In this document: one piece after another, positions 16,659 through 26,253 of the stretch
How the letters are laid out: every line of letters begins with the position of its first letter
Position numbering within the stretch: the stretch's first letter is position 1
NCBI GenBank assembly: GCA_951812505.1
Contig: CATOSI010000001.1
Location: 921,273-985,272 of the forward strand
From: an uncultured Dehalococcoidia bacterium
Lineage (GTDB): Bacteria > Chloroflexota > Dehalococcoidia > Lucifugimonadales > UBA1123
Length of the DNA stretch: 64,000 nt
Direction: 5' to 3'
Notes under the pieces: model-generated
What the model was told of the DNA's origin: nothing
Databases searched by the model: none
What the model saw: the letters and a program-made list of their open reading frames with translations, nothing else
Program-made: the position numbers and the translations under genes

Positions 16659-18704
16659 GTGGGAATTCTCATCCTCGCAATAGTTGCAGGCGTAGTCGCC
16701 CTCGGATTCGCGGTCATTCTCACCATGCGCATCCTCAAAGCCGACGAAGGCAGCGAGGAAGTCCGCTTCATCGGGAATGCCATCCGAGAGGGCGCCAACG
16801 CCTTCCTGTCCCGCGAGTACCGGATGCTCGGTATATTCGTGGTCATAGTCTTCATAGTCCTCGCGCTATTCATTGACTTTGACATCCTCAACCGTATCGA
16901 CGGATATGAAATCCGCATACCCGGCACCGCTATTTCGTATATAGTCGGGGCAATTGGCTCCGGGCTCGCCGGTTACATCGGCATGAGCATCGCCGTCCGC
17001 GCCAACACCCGCACCACCGTACAGGCGCAGCACGGACTCAACCCCGCCCTCAGGATCGCTTTCAACTCCGGCACCGTCATGGGTGTCAGCGTCGTCGGAA
17101 TCGGTCTGATCGGCCTGACGGTCATGTACCTGATCTTCCAGGATATCAAGGTGGTCGCCGGATTCGGATTCGGCGCGTCCTCGATCGCGCTCTTCGCCAG
17201 GGTAGGCGGAGGAATCTATACCAAGGCCGCGGACGTCGGAGCCGACCTCGTCGGCAAAGTCGAACAGGGCATGGACGAGGACGACCCCCGCAATCCTGCC
17301 ACGGTCGCCGACAATGTCGGCGACAACGTTGGCGACGTTGCCGGAATGGGCGCCGACCTCTTCGAGAGCTACACCGGCTCCATAATCGCCACAATCGCGC
17401 TGGCGGCCGTCGGAGCAGCGGCACTCGGAATCGCCAACGCGGATTCCCTACCATTCGACTCCGATCTCCTAGTGCTTCCCATGCTCATAGCGGGCATTGG
17501 AGTATTCGCCTCGATCATAGGAACCTTCCTCGTGCGCACCAAGGACGGAGCCACCATGGGTTCGCTTCTATGGTCCCTGAGAGCAGGGATTTTCGGAGCA
17601 GGCGTCCTGGTACTGATCGGAACTGCCGTCGCGCTGGTTGTCCTAGATATGGACTTCAAACTGTTCTGGGTGGTCCTAACCGGACTGGTAGCCGGTCAGA
17701 TAATCGGCACATCCTCAGAGGTCTATACAAGCTACGAATACAGATTCACCCGAAACATAGCGGACCAGGCTGAGACAGGCCCAGCTACCGTGATCATCAG
17801 CGGACTCGGTCTCGGAATGGTCAGTACTGTGGTCCCCGCCCTCGTGGTGGTGGTCGCCATGTGGATAGCCAACGGACTGGCCGACACCTACGGAGTCGCG
17901 CTCGCCGCCGTCGGAATGCTCTCCACGCTCGGCATCACCCTCGCAACCGACGCCTACGGCCCGGTCGCCGACAACGCCGGCGGCATAGCTGAACAGGCCG
18001 GTCTCGACCCGTCGGTCCGCGAACGCACCGACGCTCTCGACTCTCTGGGAAATACCACCGCCGCCACAGGCAAGGGATTCGCCATCGGCTCCGCGGTTCT
18101 CACAGCTCTCGCGCTCATGGCCGCCTACTCCGAGGTAACCGGCGTCGAGATATTCAACCTTACGGACACCAAGGTACTGATGGGACTTCTACTTGGAGCG
18201 CTGATGCCGTTCCTGTTCGGAGCGCTCACCATGCAGGCCGTCGGCCGCGCCGCCAACGCGATGGTGCAGGAAGTCAGGCGCCAGTTCCGCGAGATACCCG
18301 GACTGCTGGAAGGCACAGTGCCCGCCGACTACACCCGCGCCGTTGACATCAGCACCCGTGGCGCCATGAAAGAGATGGTCCTGCCCGGGGTTATCGCCGT
18401 ACTCGCCCCCATTGTAGTGGGCATCATACTCGGCGCCGAGGCGCTCGGCGGTCTGCTGATCGGCTCCATCGCCTCCGGTTTCCTTCTCGCCATCATGATG
18501 GCAAACGCGGGCGGCGCATGGGACAACGCCAAGAAGTACATCGAGGCAGGCAACCTCGGAGGCAAAGGGTCCGAGCCTCACGCCGCCGCAGTCGTCGGAG
18601 ACACCGTTGGCGACCCGTTCAAGGACACCTCCGGTCCCGCCCTCAACATCCTGATCAAGCTCATGAGCATAGTCGCGCTGGTCTTCGCCCCGCTCTTCTT
18701 ATAG
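16659..18704 (+). CDS. hppA: Membrane-bound proton(sodium)-translocating pyrophosphatase, K+-dependent type
   Basis: This 681-residue protein with about 16 hydrophobic segments hydrolyses PPi and pumps ions across the cytoplasmic membrane. The PPi/Mg site is seen in [18 protein letters not shown], then [20 protein letters not shown], and again near the C-terminus in [14 protein letters not shown] and [30 protein letters not shown] has Ala where K+-independent enzymes have Lys, so a K+-dependent enzyme is predicted; H+ versus Na+ specificity is not resolved here. The GTG at 16659 was chosen because GGAGG lies 6 nt before it. Confidence 0.95.
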   Translation: MGILILAIVAGVVALGFAVILTMRILKADEGSEEVRFIGNAIREGANAFLSREYRMLGIFVVIVFIVLALFIDFDILNRIDGYEIRIPGTAISYIVGAIGSGLAGYIGMSIAVRANTRTTVQAQHGLNPALRIAFNSGTVMGVSVVGIGLIGLTVMYLIFQDIKVVAGFGFGASSIALFARVGGGIYTKAADVGADLVGKVEQGMDEDDPRNPATVADNVGDNVGDVAGMGADLFESYTGSIIATIALAAVGAAALGIANADSLPFDSDLLVLPMLIAGIGVFASIIGTFLVRTKDGATMGSLLWSLRAGIFGAGVLVLIGTAVALVVLDMDFKLFWVVLTGLVAGQIIGTSSEVYTSYEYRFTRNIADQAETGPATVIISGLGLGMVSTVVPALVVVVAMWIANGLADTYGVALAAVGMLSTLGITLATDAYGPVADNAGGIAEQAGLDPSVRERTDALDSLGNTTAATGKGFAIGSAVLTALALMAAYSEVTGVEIFNLTDTKVLMGLLLGALMPFLFGALTMQAVGRAANAMVQEVRRQFREIPGLLEGTVPADYTRAVDISTRGAMKEMVLPGVIAVLAPIVVGIILGAEALGGLLIGSIASGFLLAIMMANAGGAWDNAKKYIEAGNLGGKGSEPHAAAVVGDTVGDPFKDTSGPALNILIKLMSIVALVFAPLFL

Positions 18705-18714
18705 CCTGATACTC

Positions 18715-18766
18715 AGTTATCGGTTTGCAGTGGCAAGCTAGTTCGAGCCGCTGTAAACTGATAACT
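18715..18766. repeat. Long hairpin after hppA
   Basis: AGTTATCGGTTTGCAG (18715-18730) pairs fully with CTGTAAACTGATAACT (18751-18766), 16 bp with two G-U pairs and a 20-nt loop. It begins 10 nt after the hppA stop. There is no T-run, so it may be a repeat or a factor-aided terminator. Confidence 0.5.
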
Positions 18767-18784
18767 ATCAACCAACCACTCAGT

Positions 18785-18870
18785 GGCCAGGTGGCGAAAT
18801 GGCAGACGCGGCGGACTTAAAATCCGCTACCCTTACGGGTGTGGGGGTTCGAATCCCTTCCTGGCTACCA
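18785..18870 (+). tRNA. tRNA-Leu (anticodon TAA)
   Basis: The 86-nt gene folds as a class II tRNA. The acceptor stem GGCCAGG pairs with CCTGGCT (first pair G-U). The anticodon stem GCGGA/TCCGC encloses the loop CTTAAAA with anticodon TAA. A long variable arm (CCCTTACGGGT) follows, then the T-arm GGGGGTTCGAATCCC. The 3' CCA is encoded. Confidence 0.95.
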
Positions 18871-18971
18871 ACCCTCTCTCCCTGACGCGACAAGACTCAA
18901 TCCCATTTGGATTTGCGCGCGTAACTCATAGAGAACGGCGCGCCGCCGTACCCTGAACGCCGGGATGTGAA

Positions 18972-19997
18972 ATGAGCTTCCCCTGGGCTAACACTCTCCT
19001 GCTCGTATTCCTTGCCCTTGAGCTAGTATCAGGGTTCTTCGGCCTGACCTCCGGCTCGGAAGACCGCGCCATTCACATGCAACTCCACCGCATCGCCGGA
19101 TACGGAATCCTGATCACGCTGCTCTGGAAGACAGTTAATGTCATCCGATCCATGAAGTGGCCCCGGTCCGGCACGGCCCGAACCGCCTCGATCACGCTAT
19201 CGGTCCTGCTGATTGTGTGCTTGGCGACCGGCATCGTGTGGTCCCTGGTCGGACCTTATAGCTGGTGGATATTTAGCGGAGTAAGTTGGCACATATACGT
19301 CGGCGCCGCCATAGTTCCGCTACTGATGTGGCACATCTGGTACATGATCCGAGGATTCCCAATCGGCTTCTGGGCGGACAGAAGACTTTTCCTGCGGACG
19401 ACGGGCGCGTTTGTCGTAGGACTGGTGGCGTGGCAGGCATCCGAGGGAGTCGCCCGCGCCGCTGATCTCAGCGGTCAGCATCGCAGGTTCACCGGCTCCT
19501 ATAAGGCCAGAGACTTCTCCGGCAACGACTTTCCCCGCGTCTCATGGCTCAATGACAGTCCCCAGCCCATAGATGTCAACACCTGGAGGTTGAGAGTATT
19601 CGGCACTGTCAACAGGGAATTGGAACTCACTTACGCAGTTCTGACGGACAAGTCAGAAACAACCGCGACGTTGGACTGCACGGGAGGATGGCACTCCACA
19701 CAGAGGTGGAGCGGCGTCGCATTAAGAGACGTGCTTGAGGAGTTGGAGCCTTCAGACACTGCTCGCAGCGTGATCGTGCGCTCTGTCACGGGGTATTACA
19801 GAAAGTTCTCGCTCGGCGCCGCGCGGGACTTTCTTCTGGCGACGCACGTGACGGAGGAGACGCTGTCCCATGGGCACGGATATCCACTCAGGCTGGTCGC
19901 TCCTGGCAGGCGCGGATTCGAGTGGGTGAAGTGGGTGACCGAGATAGAGTTCAGCGAAACGCCCCACTGGTGGCAACCTCCGCTGCCAATCCAGTGA
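18972..19997 (+). CDS. Membrane cytochrome b561-like / molybdopterin (sulfite oxidase-like) fusion protein
   Basis: The 341 residues fall into two halves. Residues 1-155 carry about four or five membrane segments with histidines placed as in b-type cytochromes (IHMQLHR, SWHIYVG, LMWHIWYM). Residues 185-335 form a sulfite-oxidase/MsrP-like molybdopterin domain with the Mo-coordinating cysteine C236 in LDCTGGWHS and the segment GRRGFEWVKWV. It would pass electrons between quinol or heme in the membrane and a Mo centre. MsrP-MsrQ-like repair of methionine sulfoxide or a nitrate/sulfite-type oxidoreductase are candidates. The fusion of the heme membrane part with the Mo domain in one chain is uncommon; usually they are separate subunits. 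Confidence 0.8.
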   Translation: MSFPWANTLLLVFLALELVSGFFGLTSGSEDRAIHMQLHRIAGYGILITLLWKTVNVIRSMKWPRSGTARTASITLSVLLIVCLATGIVWSLVGPYSWWIFSGVSWHIYVGAAIVPLLMWHIWYMIRGFPIGFWADRRLFLRTTGAFVVGLVAWQASEGVARAADLSGQHRRFTGSYKARDFSGNDFPRVSWLNDSPQPIDVNTWRLRVFGTVNRELELTYAVLTDKSETTATLDCTGGWHSTQRWSGVALRDVLEELEPSDTARSVIVRSVTGYYRKFSLGAARDFLLATHVTEETLSHGHGYPLRLVAPGRRGFEWVKWVTEIEFSETPHWWQPPLPIQ

Positions 19998-20025
19998 GAT
20001 ACACGCCTCGAAGAACCTGACTGGT

Positions 20026-20919
20026 CTATGGCGAGAGAGCCAGTTCTGAAAGCATCCGCTTTGTCGAGACGATATGGCGGTTGAGCCGCATCATCTTGGG
20101 GTCTATGCCCATTGCCAGGCCGATCAGCTGGGGCAGGTGAAGAATAGGGATGTCTATCGGCGCCATGGGGCTATTGGCTTTTGCCGCCTGCGGCTGGTAG
20201 CCATCCAGGTTCAGGTGGCAGAGCGGACAAGGGGTCACCATCGCGTCCGCGCCCATTCCCTTGGCGTCCATCGTGTGGTTGGCGACCATCTTCAGGGAAT
20301 TCGTCTCGTTGATCGTTAGGATCGGGAATCCGCAGCACAGCGTCTTACCCGGGAAGTCAACCACCTGCGCGCCGACAGCCTCGATGACCTGTTCAAGAGC
20401 GTCCTCGCGCTCAGGATGCTCGTCGAACTTCAGCGCAGACGTGGGCCTGACGATGTAGCAGCCGTAGAACGGCGCTATCCGCAACTCAGGAAGTTCGCGC
20501 ACGACGAGCGACTTGAGCTTGTCTATGCCAACTTCCTCGACAATCACCCACAGCAGATGCTTTGGGTCGGAAGTGCCGTTGTATCTCAGGCCCTCCTCCG
20601 CCAGGTCTTCGTTGATGGCCTCGCGGTATTCGTCGTCCTGGAGCCTCTGGTTGGCCTGGGACATGACGCCCTGGCACGTTGAGCATATCGTCAGAATCGG
20701 AAGACCAACTCGCTCGGCCATCGCAAATGTGCGTGCGTTCAGCGTATCGCCCAACCTGAGATTCTTCTCCTGGAGAACGCCCGCCCCGGTGCAGGACGCA
20801 CCCTGCATGGTTATCAGGTCAAGCTCGATGCCCAGCCTTCTGCAAATCTCAAGAGTCGAGGCATATAGTTCTGGACAGGCGCCACGTGACACACAGCCTG
20901 GATATAGGGCGAATCTCAT
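20026..20919 (-). CDS. sdhE: CCG-domain (HdrB-like) subunit of succinate dehydrogenase/fumarate reductase
   Basis: This 297-residue soluble protein has the heterodisulfide-reductase-B fold. The C-terminal CCG motif is complete (FYGC, then LCCGFPI, then TPCPLC) and would bind an iron-sulfur cluster. The N-terminal copy (LYPGC, ASCTGAG, ICSTC) lacks one cysteine of the double Cys. In archaea, Chloroflexota and some other bacteria such proteins act as the membrane-associated anchor (SdhE/class E) in place of the classical SdhC/SdhD heme subunits. Its ATG overlaps the sdhB stop (ATGA), confirming the operon. No transmembrane SdhC/D is encoded here. Gene symbol follows the type-E SDH usage. Confidence 0.88.
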   Translation of the reverse strand: MRFALYPGCVSRGACPELYASTLEICRRLGIELDLITMQGASCTGAGVLQEKNLRLGDTLNARTFAMAERVGLPILTICSTCQGVMSQANQRLQDDEYREAINEDLAEEGLRYNGTSDPKHLLWVIVEEVGIDKLKSLVVRELPELRIAPFYGCYIVRPTSALKFDEHPEREDALEQVIEAVGAQVVDFPGKTLCCGFPILTINETNSLKMVANHTMDAKGMGADAMVTPCPLCHLNLDGYQPQAAKANSPMAPIDIPILHLPQLIGLAMGIDPKMMRLNRHIVSTKRMLSELALSP

Positions 20920-21872
20920 TGTTTGTTCTCTACCTTATCGAAAATTCTCTGGACGTTTTCCACTCCAGGAATACTCTTGTGTACAAGTGGGGGACGCTTT
21001 CCGGCAAGCTGTGCCCGAATGCCGACCGGGATCAGCTTGAGCATCTCTTTGACGTTGGTCACTCCGTGACTCTTCACAACCAGCTTGGTCTCGTCGAGCC
21101 AGCCACTATGCTCGACAGAGTCCGCGAATGCATTGGCATGTCGCGCACCGGTGGTGTTCGTGTATCCCTCTTCCATCGCGCGATCTCTCAGCGCCATGAT
21201 CCTGCCCATTGGGTCAACGCCCTTGGGACAGACTTCTACGCACTGCATACAGCGTGTGCAGTCCCAGACGCCGCCATACTCGTTGAGCGCGCCCAGCCTG
21301 GAGTTGTCGGCATCGTCTCGCGGGTCCCGAACAAATCGGTACGACTTCGCCAATGCCGCTGGTCCCAGGAAGTTATCGTCAACATTCAAGACCGTGCAGT
21401 CCGAGACGCACGCGCCGCACATTATGCAAGCCATAACGCCGGTGAGGTGCTGCATGTCGTCAGCAGGTGCGATGTACTCGATTTCGGGCTCAGGGCCTTC
21501 GGGCTGCAGCCAGGGCTGAACCGCGCGGACCTTGCTCCAGAATGGGGCGAAGTCCACGATCAGGTCCTTCTGGACTTCCAGATTTCCCGCAGGCTCGACG
21601 ACTATCGGACCGCCATCCTTCGGCAGCGCATGAATGAGCAGCGTATTGCACGCCAGCCCGGCCTGACCGTTGATCCGCATTGCGCACGAACCGCAAATGG
21701 CGCTTCGGCAGGAGCACCGAAGACCGAGGGTGCCGTCCATCTCTTCGCGTATGCGAATCAGGCCGTCCAATACAGTATTGGACTCGGTCATCTCCAGTTC
21801 GTACTCCTGATATCGGGGTACCGCGGGATGCGAATCCGGGTCAAATCTCCTGACTTTGAACGTAACTTGCAT
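20916..21872 (-). CDS. sdhB: Succinate dehydrogenase/fumarate reductase iron-sulfur subunit
   Basis: This 318-residue electron-transfer subunit has an N-terminal plant-type ferredoxin domain with cysteines in LRCSCRSAICGSCAMR and LAC for the [2Fe-2S] cluster. Its C-terminal domain has CIMCGACVSDC and CTRCMQCVEVCPKGV for the two cubane-type clusters. It carries electrons from the SdhA FAD to the HdrB-like anchor subunit and on to the quinone pool. It lies between sdhA and sdhE on the minus strand, with a 4-nt overlap to sdhE. It is longer than typical SdhB (about 240 residues), the extra length being at the C-terminus. Confidence 0.94.
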   Translation of the reverse strand: MQVTFKVRRFDPDSHPAVPRYQEYELEMTESNTVLDGLIRIREEMDGTLGLRCSCRSAICGSCAMRINGQAGLACNTLLIHALPKDGGPIVVEPAGNLEVQKDLIVDFAPFWSKVRAVQPWLQPEGPEPEIEYIAPADDMQHLTGVMACIMCGACVSDCTVLNVDDNFLGPAALAKSYRFVRDPRDDADNSRLGALNEYGGVWDCTRCMQCVEVCPKGVDPMGRIMALRDRAMEEGYTNTTGARHANAFADSVEHSGWLDETKLVVKSHGVTNVKEMLKLIPVGIRAQLAGKRPPLVHKSIPGVENVQRIFDKVENKQ

Positions 21873-21931
21873 TGTGGTTCCTTCGGGTTAGTAATGAAGA
21901 ATTGTCAAATTAACCGGATTATCGGAGAGCC

Positions 21932-23608
21932 CTAGTAGCTGCGTACCTGTGGCTCCCATTGCGTAATGACAACCGACTGATAGTCGAGCGCGGGCCCGTC
22001 CTCCGTCTGCCTGACAAGAATATGCCTCAGCCAGTTCTCGTCGTCGCGTTCGGGGAAGTCCTCTCGAGTGTGAGCCCCTCTGCTCTCTTTTCGCTCGATG
22101 GCAGACAGCGTTATTGCTTCCGCGCAATCCAGCATGAATCCAAGTTCAAGCGTGAATACGAGGTTGGTATTCCAGGTCTTGCCCTTGTCCGGCACGTAAA
22201 CGGACTGGTAGCGCTCTCGCAACTGGCGGACTGTGTCCAGCGCCAATTCCATTCCCGCCTGGTTACGATACACCGCGAGGTGATCGTTCATTGCCGTGCC
22301 CATGTCGACACGAATCTGACCGAACATATCTTCACTCTTGGCATTGTCGAGCAGGCGCTGAATATGCGCTTTCTCGCCATCTGCCGCTGAGTCGTCCAGA
22401 TCCTTGTGCGCCTTGGACTTCGACAATTCAGCGGCGTGTTCACCGGAACGCCGTCCGAACACGAGGGTGTCGAGCAATGAATTCGCGCCAAGCCGATTGC
22501 CTCCATGCACGCTAACACAGGCAACCTCTCCAGCGGCGTACAATCCTGGAAGTTGAGTTTGCCCGTCCACGTCTGTCTTTATGCCACCCATCTGGTAGTG
22601 CATCCCCGGACGTATAGGCACGGGTTCTTCCAGCAGGTTCACATTCGCAAAGTCGCGGGCGATATCCAGTATCTGGGTAAGTCGCTCTCTAATAAGCGGC
22701 TCTCCGAGATGCCTGAGGTCGAGGAGAACACTGCCGTCAATACCCCTGCCCTCGTTGATTTCCGTCTGCTCGGCCCTCGACACAACGTCGCGAGAGGCCA
22801 GTTCCATCATGTTGGGCGCATACGTTTCCATGAAACGGTCGCCCTCTGAGTTCAGCAGATGCGCTCCCTCACCGCGCGCTCCCTCGGTAATGAGGACACC
22901 ACTGCCCTTGAGGGTTGTCGGGTGGTACTGCACCATCTCCATATCCATCAGAGACGCGCCGACCCGGTAGGCCAGCCCCATTCCATCACCCGTGCATATG
23001 AGGGCGTTAGTGGATGGCTCGAAGACCCGTCCAAGGCCGCCCGCGGCCATGATTACGGCCTTTGCGCGTATGACGTGTATGTCGCCCGACCGTATCTCCA
23101 TGACGACGGCCCCTGCGCACTCTCCGTCTTCAACCAGAATCTCAAGAACGAACCATTCTTCATAAACACGCACGCCGGCCCGCATGATTTGCTCGTACAG
23201 GACATGGAGGAGAGCCTGTCCGGTGAAGTCGGCTACGAAGAAAGTGCGGGCCTTGCCCTGTCCGCCGAACGCCCGGGTACCCAGCCGCCCATTTTCGTCG
23301 CGGCTGAAGGTAACGCCGTAGTGCTCCATCTGGATGACTTCGGAACCCGCCTCACGGCACATGACCTCAATCGCATCCTGGTCTCCCAGGTAATCGGAGC
23401 CCTTCACGGTATCGTAGGCGTGGTCATGCCAGTCGTCGCCCGCGTGTTCGAGCGCAGCATTGATGCCGCCCTGGGCCGCGTTCGAGTGGCTTCGGATCGG
23501 ATGGACTTTCGATATGACGGCCACATCTGCGCCGTTCTCCCGCGCGGATAGAGCGGCCCTCATTCCGGCTAAACCGGCGCCAATGATGAGTACGTCATGG
23601 GAGTACAT
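21932..23608 (-). CDS. sdhA: Succinate dehydrogenase/fumarate reductase flavoprotein subunit
   Basis: This 558-residue catalytic subunit oxidises succinate to fumarate (or the reverse). [15 protein letters not shown] is the FAD Rossmann motif and [15 protein letters not shown] contains the histidine that carries covalent [23 protein letters not shown] and the arginine-rich segment [11 protein letters not shown] belong to the dicarboxylate site. [24 protein letters not shown] closes the FAD domain. It is the first gene of the sdhA-sdhB-sdhE operon, 59 nt ahead of sdhB. Confidence 0.96.
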   Translation of the reverse strand: MYSHDVLIIGAGLAGMRAALSARENGADVAVISKVHPIRSHSNAAQGGINAALEHAGDDWHDHAYDTVKGSDYLGDQDAIEVMCREAGSEVIQMEHYGVTFSRDENGRLGTRAFGGQGKARTFFVADFTGQALLHVLYEQIMRAGVRVYEEWFVLEILVEDGECAGAVVMEIRSGDIHVIRAKAVIMAAGGLGRVFEPSTNALICTGDGMGLAYRVGASLMDMEMVQYHPTTLKGSGVLITEGARGEGAHLLNSEGDRFMETYAPNMMELASRDVVSRAEQTEINEGRGIDGSVLLDLRHLGEPLIRERLTQILDIARDFANVNLLEEPVPIRPGMHYQMGGIKTDVDGQTQLPGLYAAGEVACVSVHGGNRLGANSLLDTLVFGRRSGEHAAELSKSKAHKDLDDSAADGEKAHIQRLLDNAKSEDMFGQIRVDMGTAMNDHLAVYRNQAGMELALDTVRQLRERYQSVYVPDKGKTWNTNLVFTLELGFMLDCAEAITLSAIERKESRGAHTREDFPERDDENWLRHILVRQTEDGPALDYQSVVITQWEPQVRSY

Positions 23609-23700
23609 TAAATCCTACCTCTGACTTGCGAATTCCGCCAATGAAGATAGCATACCAAGCGATGCGAGTCTAGCTGAGATGGTCGGCGCAGGATGGCTTT

Positions 23701-24189
23701 TCACGTCCTGCGCCTGAAGACGTGACTGCGAGCCGCCCTGGCCTCGGCGGCCTCTTTTACTACGGCCAGATGCTTCCTTATAACTCGATGATACATCGGC
23801 TTGGTGTAGATCACTCCGCCGAACCAGCCAAAGAATGGGAATGGATTCCAAATGAAGCTTCCACTGTGAGTCAACACCGTGTTTCCATCGAGTTTTTCCT
23901 CAAAGGTGAAGGCCTCCTCGGAGAAGTGAAGCGGGCCGTCCAGATGCTTGAACGTGATTCTCTCAGGCGGATCGAGCTTGACTTCTTCGAGCGTGGTGTA
24001 CGTGAACGGACCGGCCTTCGTCCTGAATTCCACGATTTTTGTGTCGCCGTTCTCAGAAATCAACCTGGAAGACTCTGCGTCGTCGCCAGAGATGCGCCCT
24101 CGTCGAAATGAAGTGAGCATCTGGAAAACCAGTTCGCGCGACGCGTCTATCGAAACGCTGTGATCTCTAAGTGTGATTGGTTTGGACAC
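23701..24189 (-). CDS. SRPBCC (START/Bet v1-like) family protein
   Basis: This 162-residue protein has the helix-grip fold pattern: a basic N-terminal strand (ITLRDHSVSIDASRELVFQ) reminiscent of polyketide cyclase/coenzyme Q-binding START proteins, alternating strands, and a long C-terminal helix. FIWNPFPFFGWFGGVIY is an aromatic-rich loop lining the ligand pocket. No catalytic residues can be assigned; these proteins bind hydrophobic ligands. A GTG at 24189 with GGTGA before it was preferred; a GTG at 24207 would add 6 residues and overlap trpF. It is the last gene of the trp operon on the minus strand. Confidence 0.75.
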   Translation of the reverse strand: MSKPITLRDHSVSIDASRELVFQMLTSFRRGRISGDDAESSRLISENGDTKIVEFRTKAGPFTYTTLEEVKLDPPERITFKHLDGPLHFSEEAFTFEEKLDGNTVLTHSGSFIWNPFPFFGWFGGVIYTKPMYHRVIRKHLAVVKEAAEARAARSHVFRRRT

Positions 24190-24196
24190 TTGCGTT

Positions 24197-24856
24197 TCAC
24201 CCAGCACATAAGACGGCGGCAGCGAACGCCTTAATCTTTGCAGCGTCCTTCACGCCGTCCGTCTCAACTCCGCTGGATACGTCAACGCCCCAGGGAGCGG
24301 CAATCTCAATAGCCTGCGCCACATTTTGGGGATCCAAACCGCCTGCGACCATGACGGGATAATCAAGCGCGACTTCACGAGCTATCTCCCAATCGAAGGT
24401 TACGCCTGTACCACCAAGCGCGCCCCGCTTGTGTTTGTCGAGGAGTGCCATGTGTCCTGCATCGAGAGCCTCGGCGACGTGTCTGGAAGCATTGGAAACA
24501 GCTTCGGCACGCGGCAGCTCCTCGCGGACCTTGACCTGCCTGATTACCGGTGCGTCAAGCGCGTGCCAGAATTCGGGGGTCTCGTCTCCGCAGAGTTGTA
24601 CGTAGTCCAGGCCACAACGATGAATGACACTGTTGATGAATTCAGCGTCCTGGTTTGCGAACAGCCCGACGATCTTGGACATCTTGTCTCCATCGAACGC
24701 CAAGCGAAAATTGTAAATTATTTCGCTTCCCTCGGTTGGCTGAATCCGCCGTCGGACACCCTCGACAAAGTTGAACCCGAGAAAGTCCGCCCCTGACTCA
24801 GCGGCTGCAAGCGCGTTAGAGACGTCGCGCAGTCCACAGATCTTGAATCGAGTCAT
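24197..24856 (-). CDS. trpF: Phosphoribosylanthranilate isomerase
   Basis: This is a 219-residue (beta/alpha)8 enzyme of tryptophan synthesis. The catalytic cysteine is in KICGLRD at the N-terminus. The phosphate-binding end shows PVMVAGGLDPQNV and GVDVSSGVETDGVKD, the latter carrying the catalytic Asp. It isomerises phosphoribosylanthranilate to CdRP. Its start overlaps the trpC stop by 4 nt. Confidence 0.95.
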   Translation of the reverse strand: MTRFKICGLRDVSNALAAAESGADFLGFNFVEGVRRRIQPTEGSEIIYNFRLAFDGDKMSKIVGLFANQDAEFINSVIHRCGLDYVQLCGDETPEFWHALDAPVIRQVKVREELPRAEAVSNASRHVAEALDAGHMALLDKHKRGALGGTGVTFDWEIAREVALDYPVMVAGGLDPQNVAQAIEIAAPWGVDVSSGVETDGVKDAAKIKAFAAAVLCAG

Positions 24857-25656
24857 GTCAGTAGTTCCCTCAATTTTGCGCCCGGGTCGGGTGCGGACAC
24901 GAGCGCGTCCCCAATCAGTACCGCGGATGCCCCTGCCCGTCTCACACGTTCCAGGTCTTCCGATGTCCTTAGTCCGCTCTCGCTCACTAGAATTCCTTCG
25001 CGCGGCACCCGATGGGCCAGTCTATCGGTAACGTCTAGGGTCGTGTGGAAGGTTCGCAGATCGCGATTATTGATCCCTAAGATCTGTGCTCCGATCTCGA
25101 TAGCCGTATCCATTTCATCTTCGTCGTGGACTTCGACGAGGCACTGCATACCGTAGCTCTCGGCGAGTTCCTTGAGGTCCGCCAGTGTGTTAACATCCAG
25201 CATCGAAACGATGAGCAGTATCGCGTCGGCTCCGTAGGCGCGTGCCTCGTGGACCTGGTAGGGGTCGAATATGAACTCCTTACGCAGCACGGGCACAAGG
25301 TGCGTGTGGGCTACTGCGCCTGCCGCTTCCAAGTCGGTAAGACTGCCCTGAAAGTGGTCTCTATTTGTCAGGACGGAAATGGCCGCCGCGCCGTTCTTGA
25401 CGTACTGGGCAGCCAGCCAGGACGGGTTGAGATTCTCTCTGAGGATGCCCCTCGACGGAGACGCTCTCTTCACTTCCGCAATGACCCTTACGCTGCTTCC
25501 GCTCAGCCTGGCGGCGAAGTCGAGAGGGTCGGCCTGCCACTCGATTCTTTCGAGGAGTAATTCAAGCGGCGCCTCTCTCTTGAGTCGTTCTACCTCCTCA
25601 CTCTTGACCTCTACTATCTTCTTCAGTATGTCTGGTGAGTCCGTCTTAACGACCAT
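24853..25656 (-). CDS. trpC: Indole-3-glycerol phosphate synthase
   Basis: This 267-residue TIM-barrel enzyme has the substrate-binding VIAEVKRASPSRG motif near residue 60 (catalytic Lys), ILLIVSMLD, VEVHDEDE, LGINNRDL and VSESGLRT. It closes CdRP to indole-3-glycerol phosphate. It lies 24 nt downstream of a small membrane-protein gene and overlaps trpF by 4 nt. Confidence 0.95.
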   Translation of the reverse strand: MVVKTDSPDILKKIVEVKSEEVERLKREAPLELLLERIEWQADPLDFAARLSGSSVRVIAEVKRASPSRGILRENLNPSWLAAQYVKNGAAAISVLTNRDHFQGSLTDLEAAGAVAHTHLVPVLRKEFIFDPYQVHEARAYGADAILLIVSMLDVNTLADLKELAESYGMQCLVEVHDEDEMDTAIEIGAQILGINNRDLRTFHTTLDVTDRLAHRVPREGILVSESGLRTSEDLERVRRAGASAVLIGDALVSAPDPGAKLRELLT

Positions 25657-25680
25657 AACAGCGTGTCGGCTCCTTCAGCG

Positions 25681-26199
25681 CTAGAGTTCCGGTGGCGGCT
25701 CGTCGAAAGGCTCATTCTTTTCTTCGGCCTCCTTCAGCCTGCGATACCAGTCGGTCCACCTGCGATTAGCCTCTGATAAACCCTGAGCCTTACCCTCGAC
25801 CCTACCTTCTTCCCGACCCTCTGATAGACCCTCGGCTCGCGCTTTGGCCCTCTGTTCTTCTTCGACTTTCTCTCGAAGCCAGCGTGTAAGTGTCATCTTC
25901 AAGTTCTCCATTCCATCCATTAGCAGCGCCAGAACAATCACGAGTATCATCATGGCCCCAATGGTGTAAGTGGCGTAGGCCTTCACGAACACTAGCGCGA
26001 CAACCGCTCCGGATCCCGATCTGAAAGGCGACGACCCTGTGTCAGATATGTCGTTCACAACCTCTGCAAAATCATATGCCGCTACAAACACCGATGTCCA
26101 AATTATCAGAAACGCAATGAGAACCCAGACAAAAGAGTTCCAGTATTTTGCAAGGACGCTCCAGATGGACACACGACCAAGCTGATTGTCATCCATCAT
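25681..26199 (-). CDS. Hypothetical two-helix membrane protein with charged coiled-coil tail
   Basis: The family is not recognised. Of 172 residues, about 20-42 (FVWVLIAFLIIWTSVFVAAY) and 67-92 are strongly hydrophobic, giving two membrane segments. The rest is a highly charged coiled coil (WLREKVEEEQRAKARAEG) with a Gly-Glu-Gly repeat pattern GREEGRVEGKAQG, ending in PPPEL. It sits inside the trp operon between the HAD gene and trpC, 24 nt before trpC. Membrane-anchored coiled coils of this size are sometimes scaffold or nuclease-associated proteins, but nothing in the sequence supports a function here. Confidence 0.65.
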   Translation of the reverse strand: MMDDNQLGRVSIWSVLAKYWNSFVWVLIAFLIIWTSVFVAAYDFAEVVNDISDTGSSPFRSGSGAVVALVFVKAYATYTIGAMMILVIVLALLMDGMENLKMTLTRWLREKVEEEQRAKARAEGLSEGREEGRVEGKAQGLSEANRRWTDWYRRLKEAEEKNEPFDEPPPEL

Positions 26200-26253
26200 C
26201 AGGTTCCGTCATTCGTTACTCCGACATTACCATTGGGAGGGGTACACTACATT

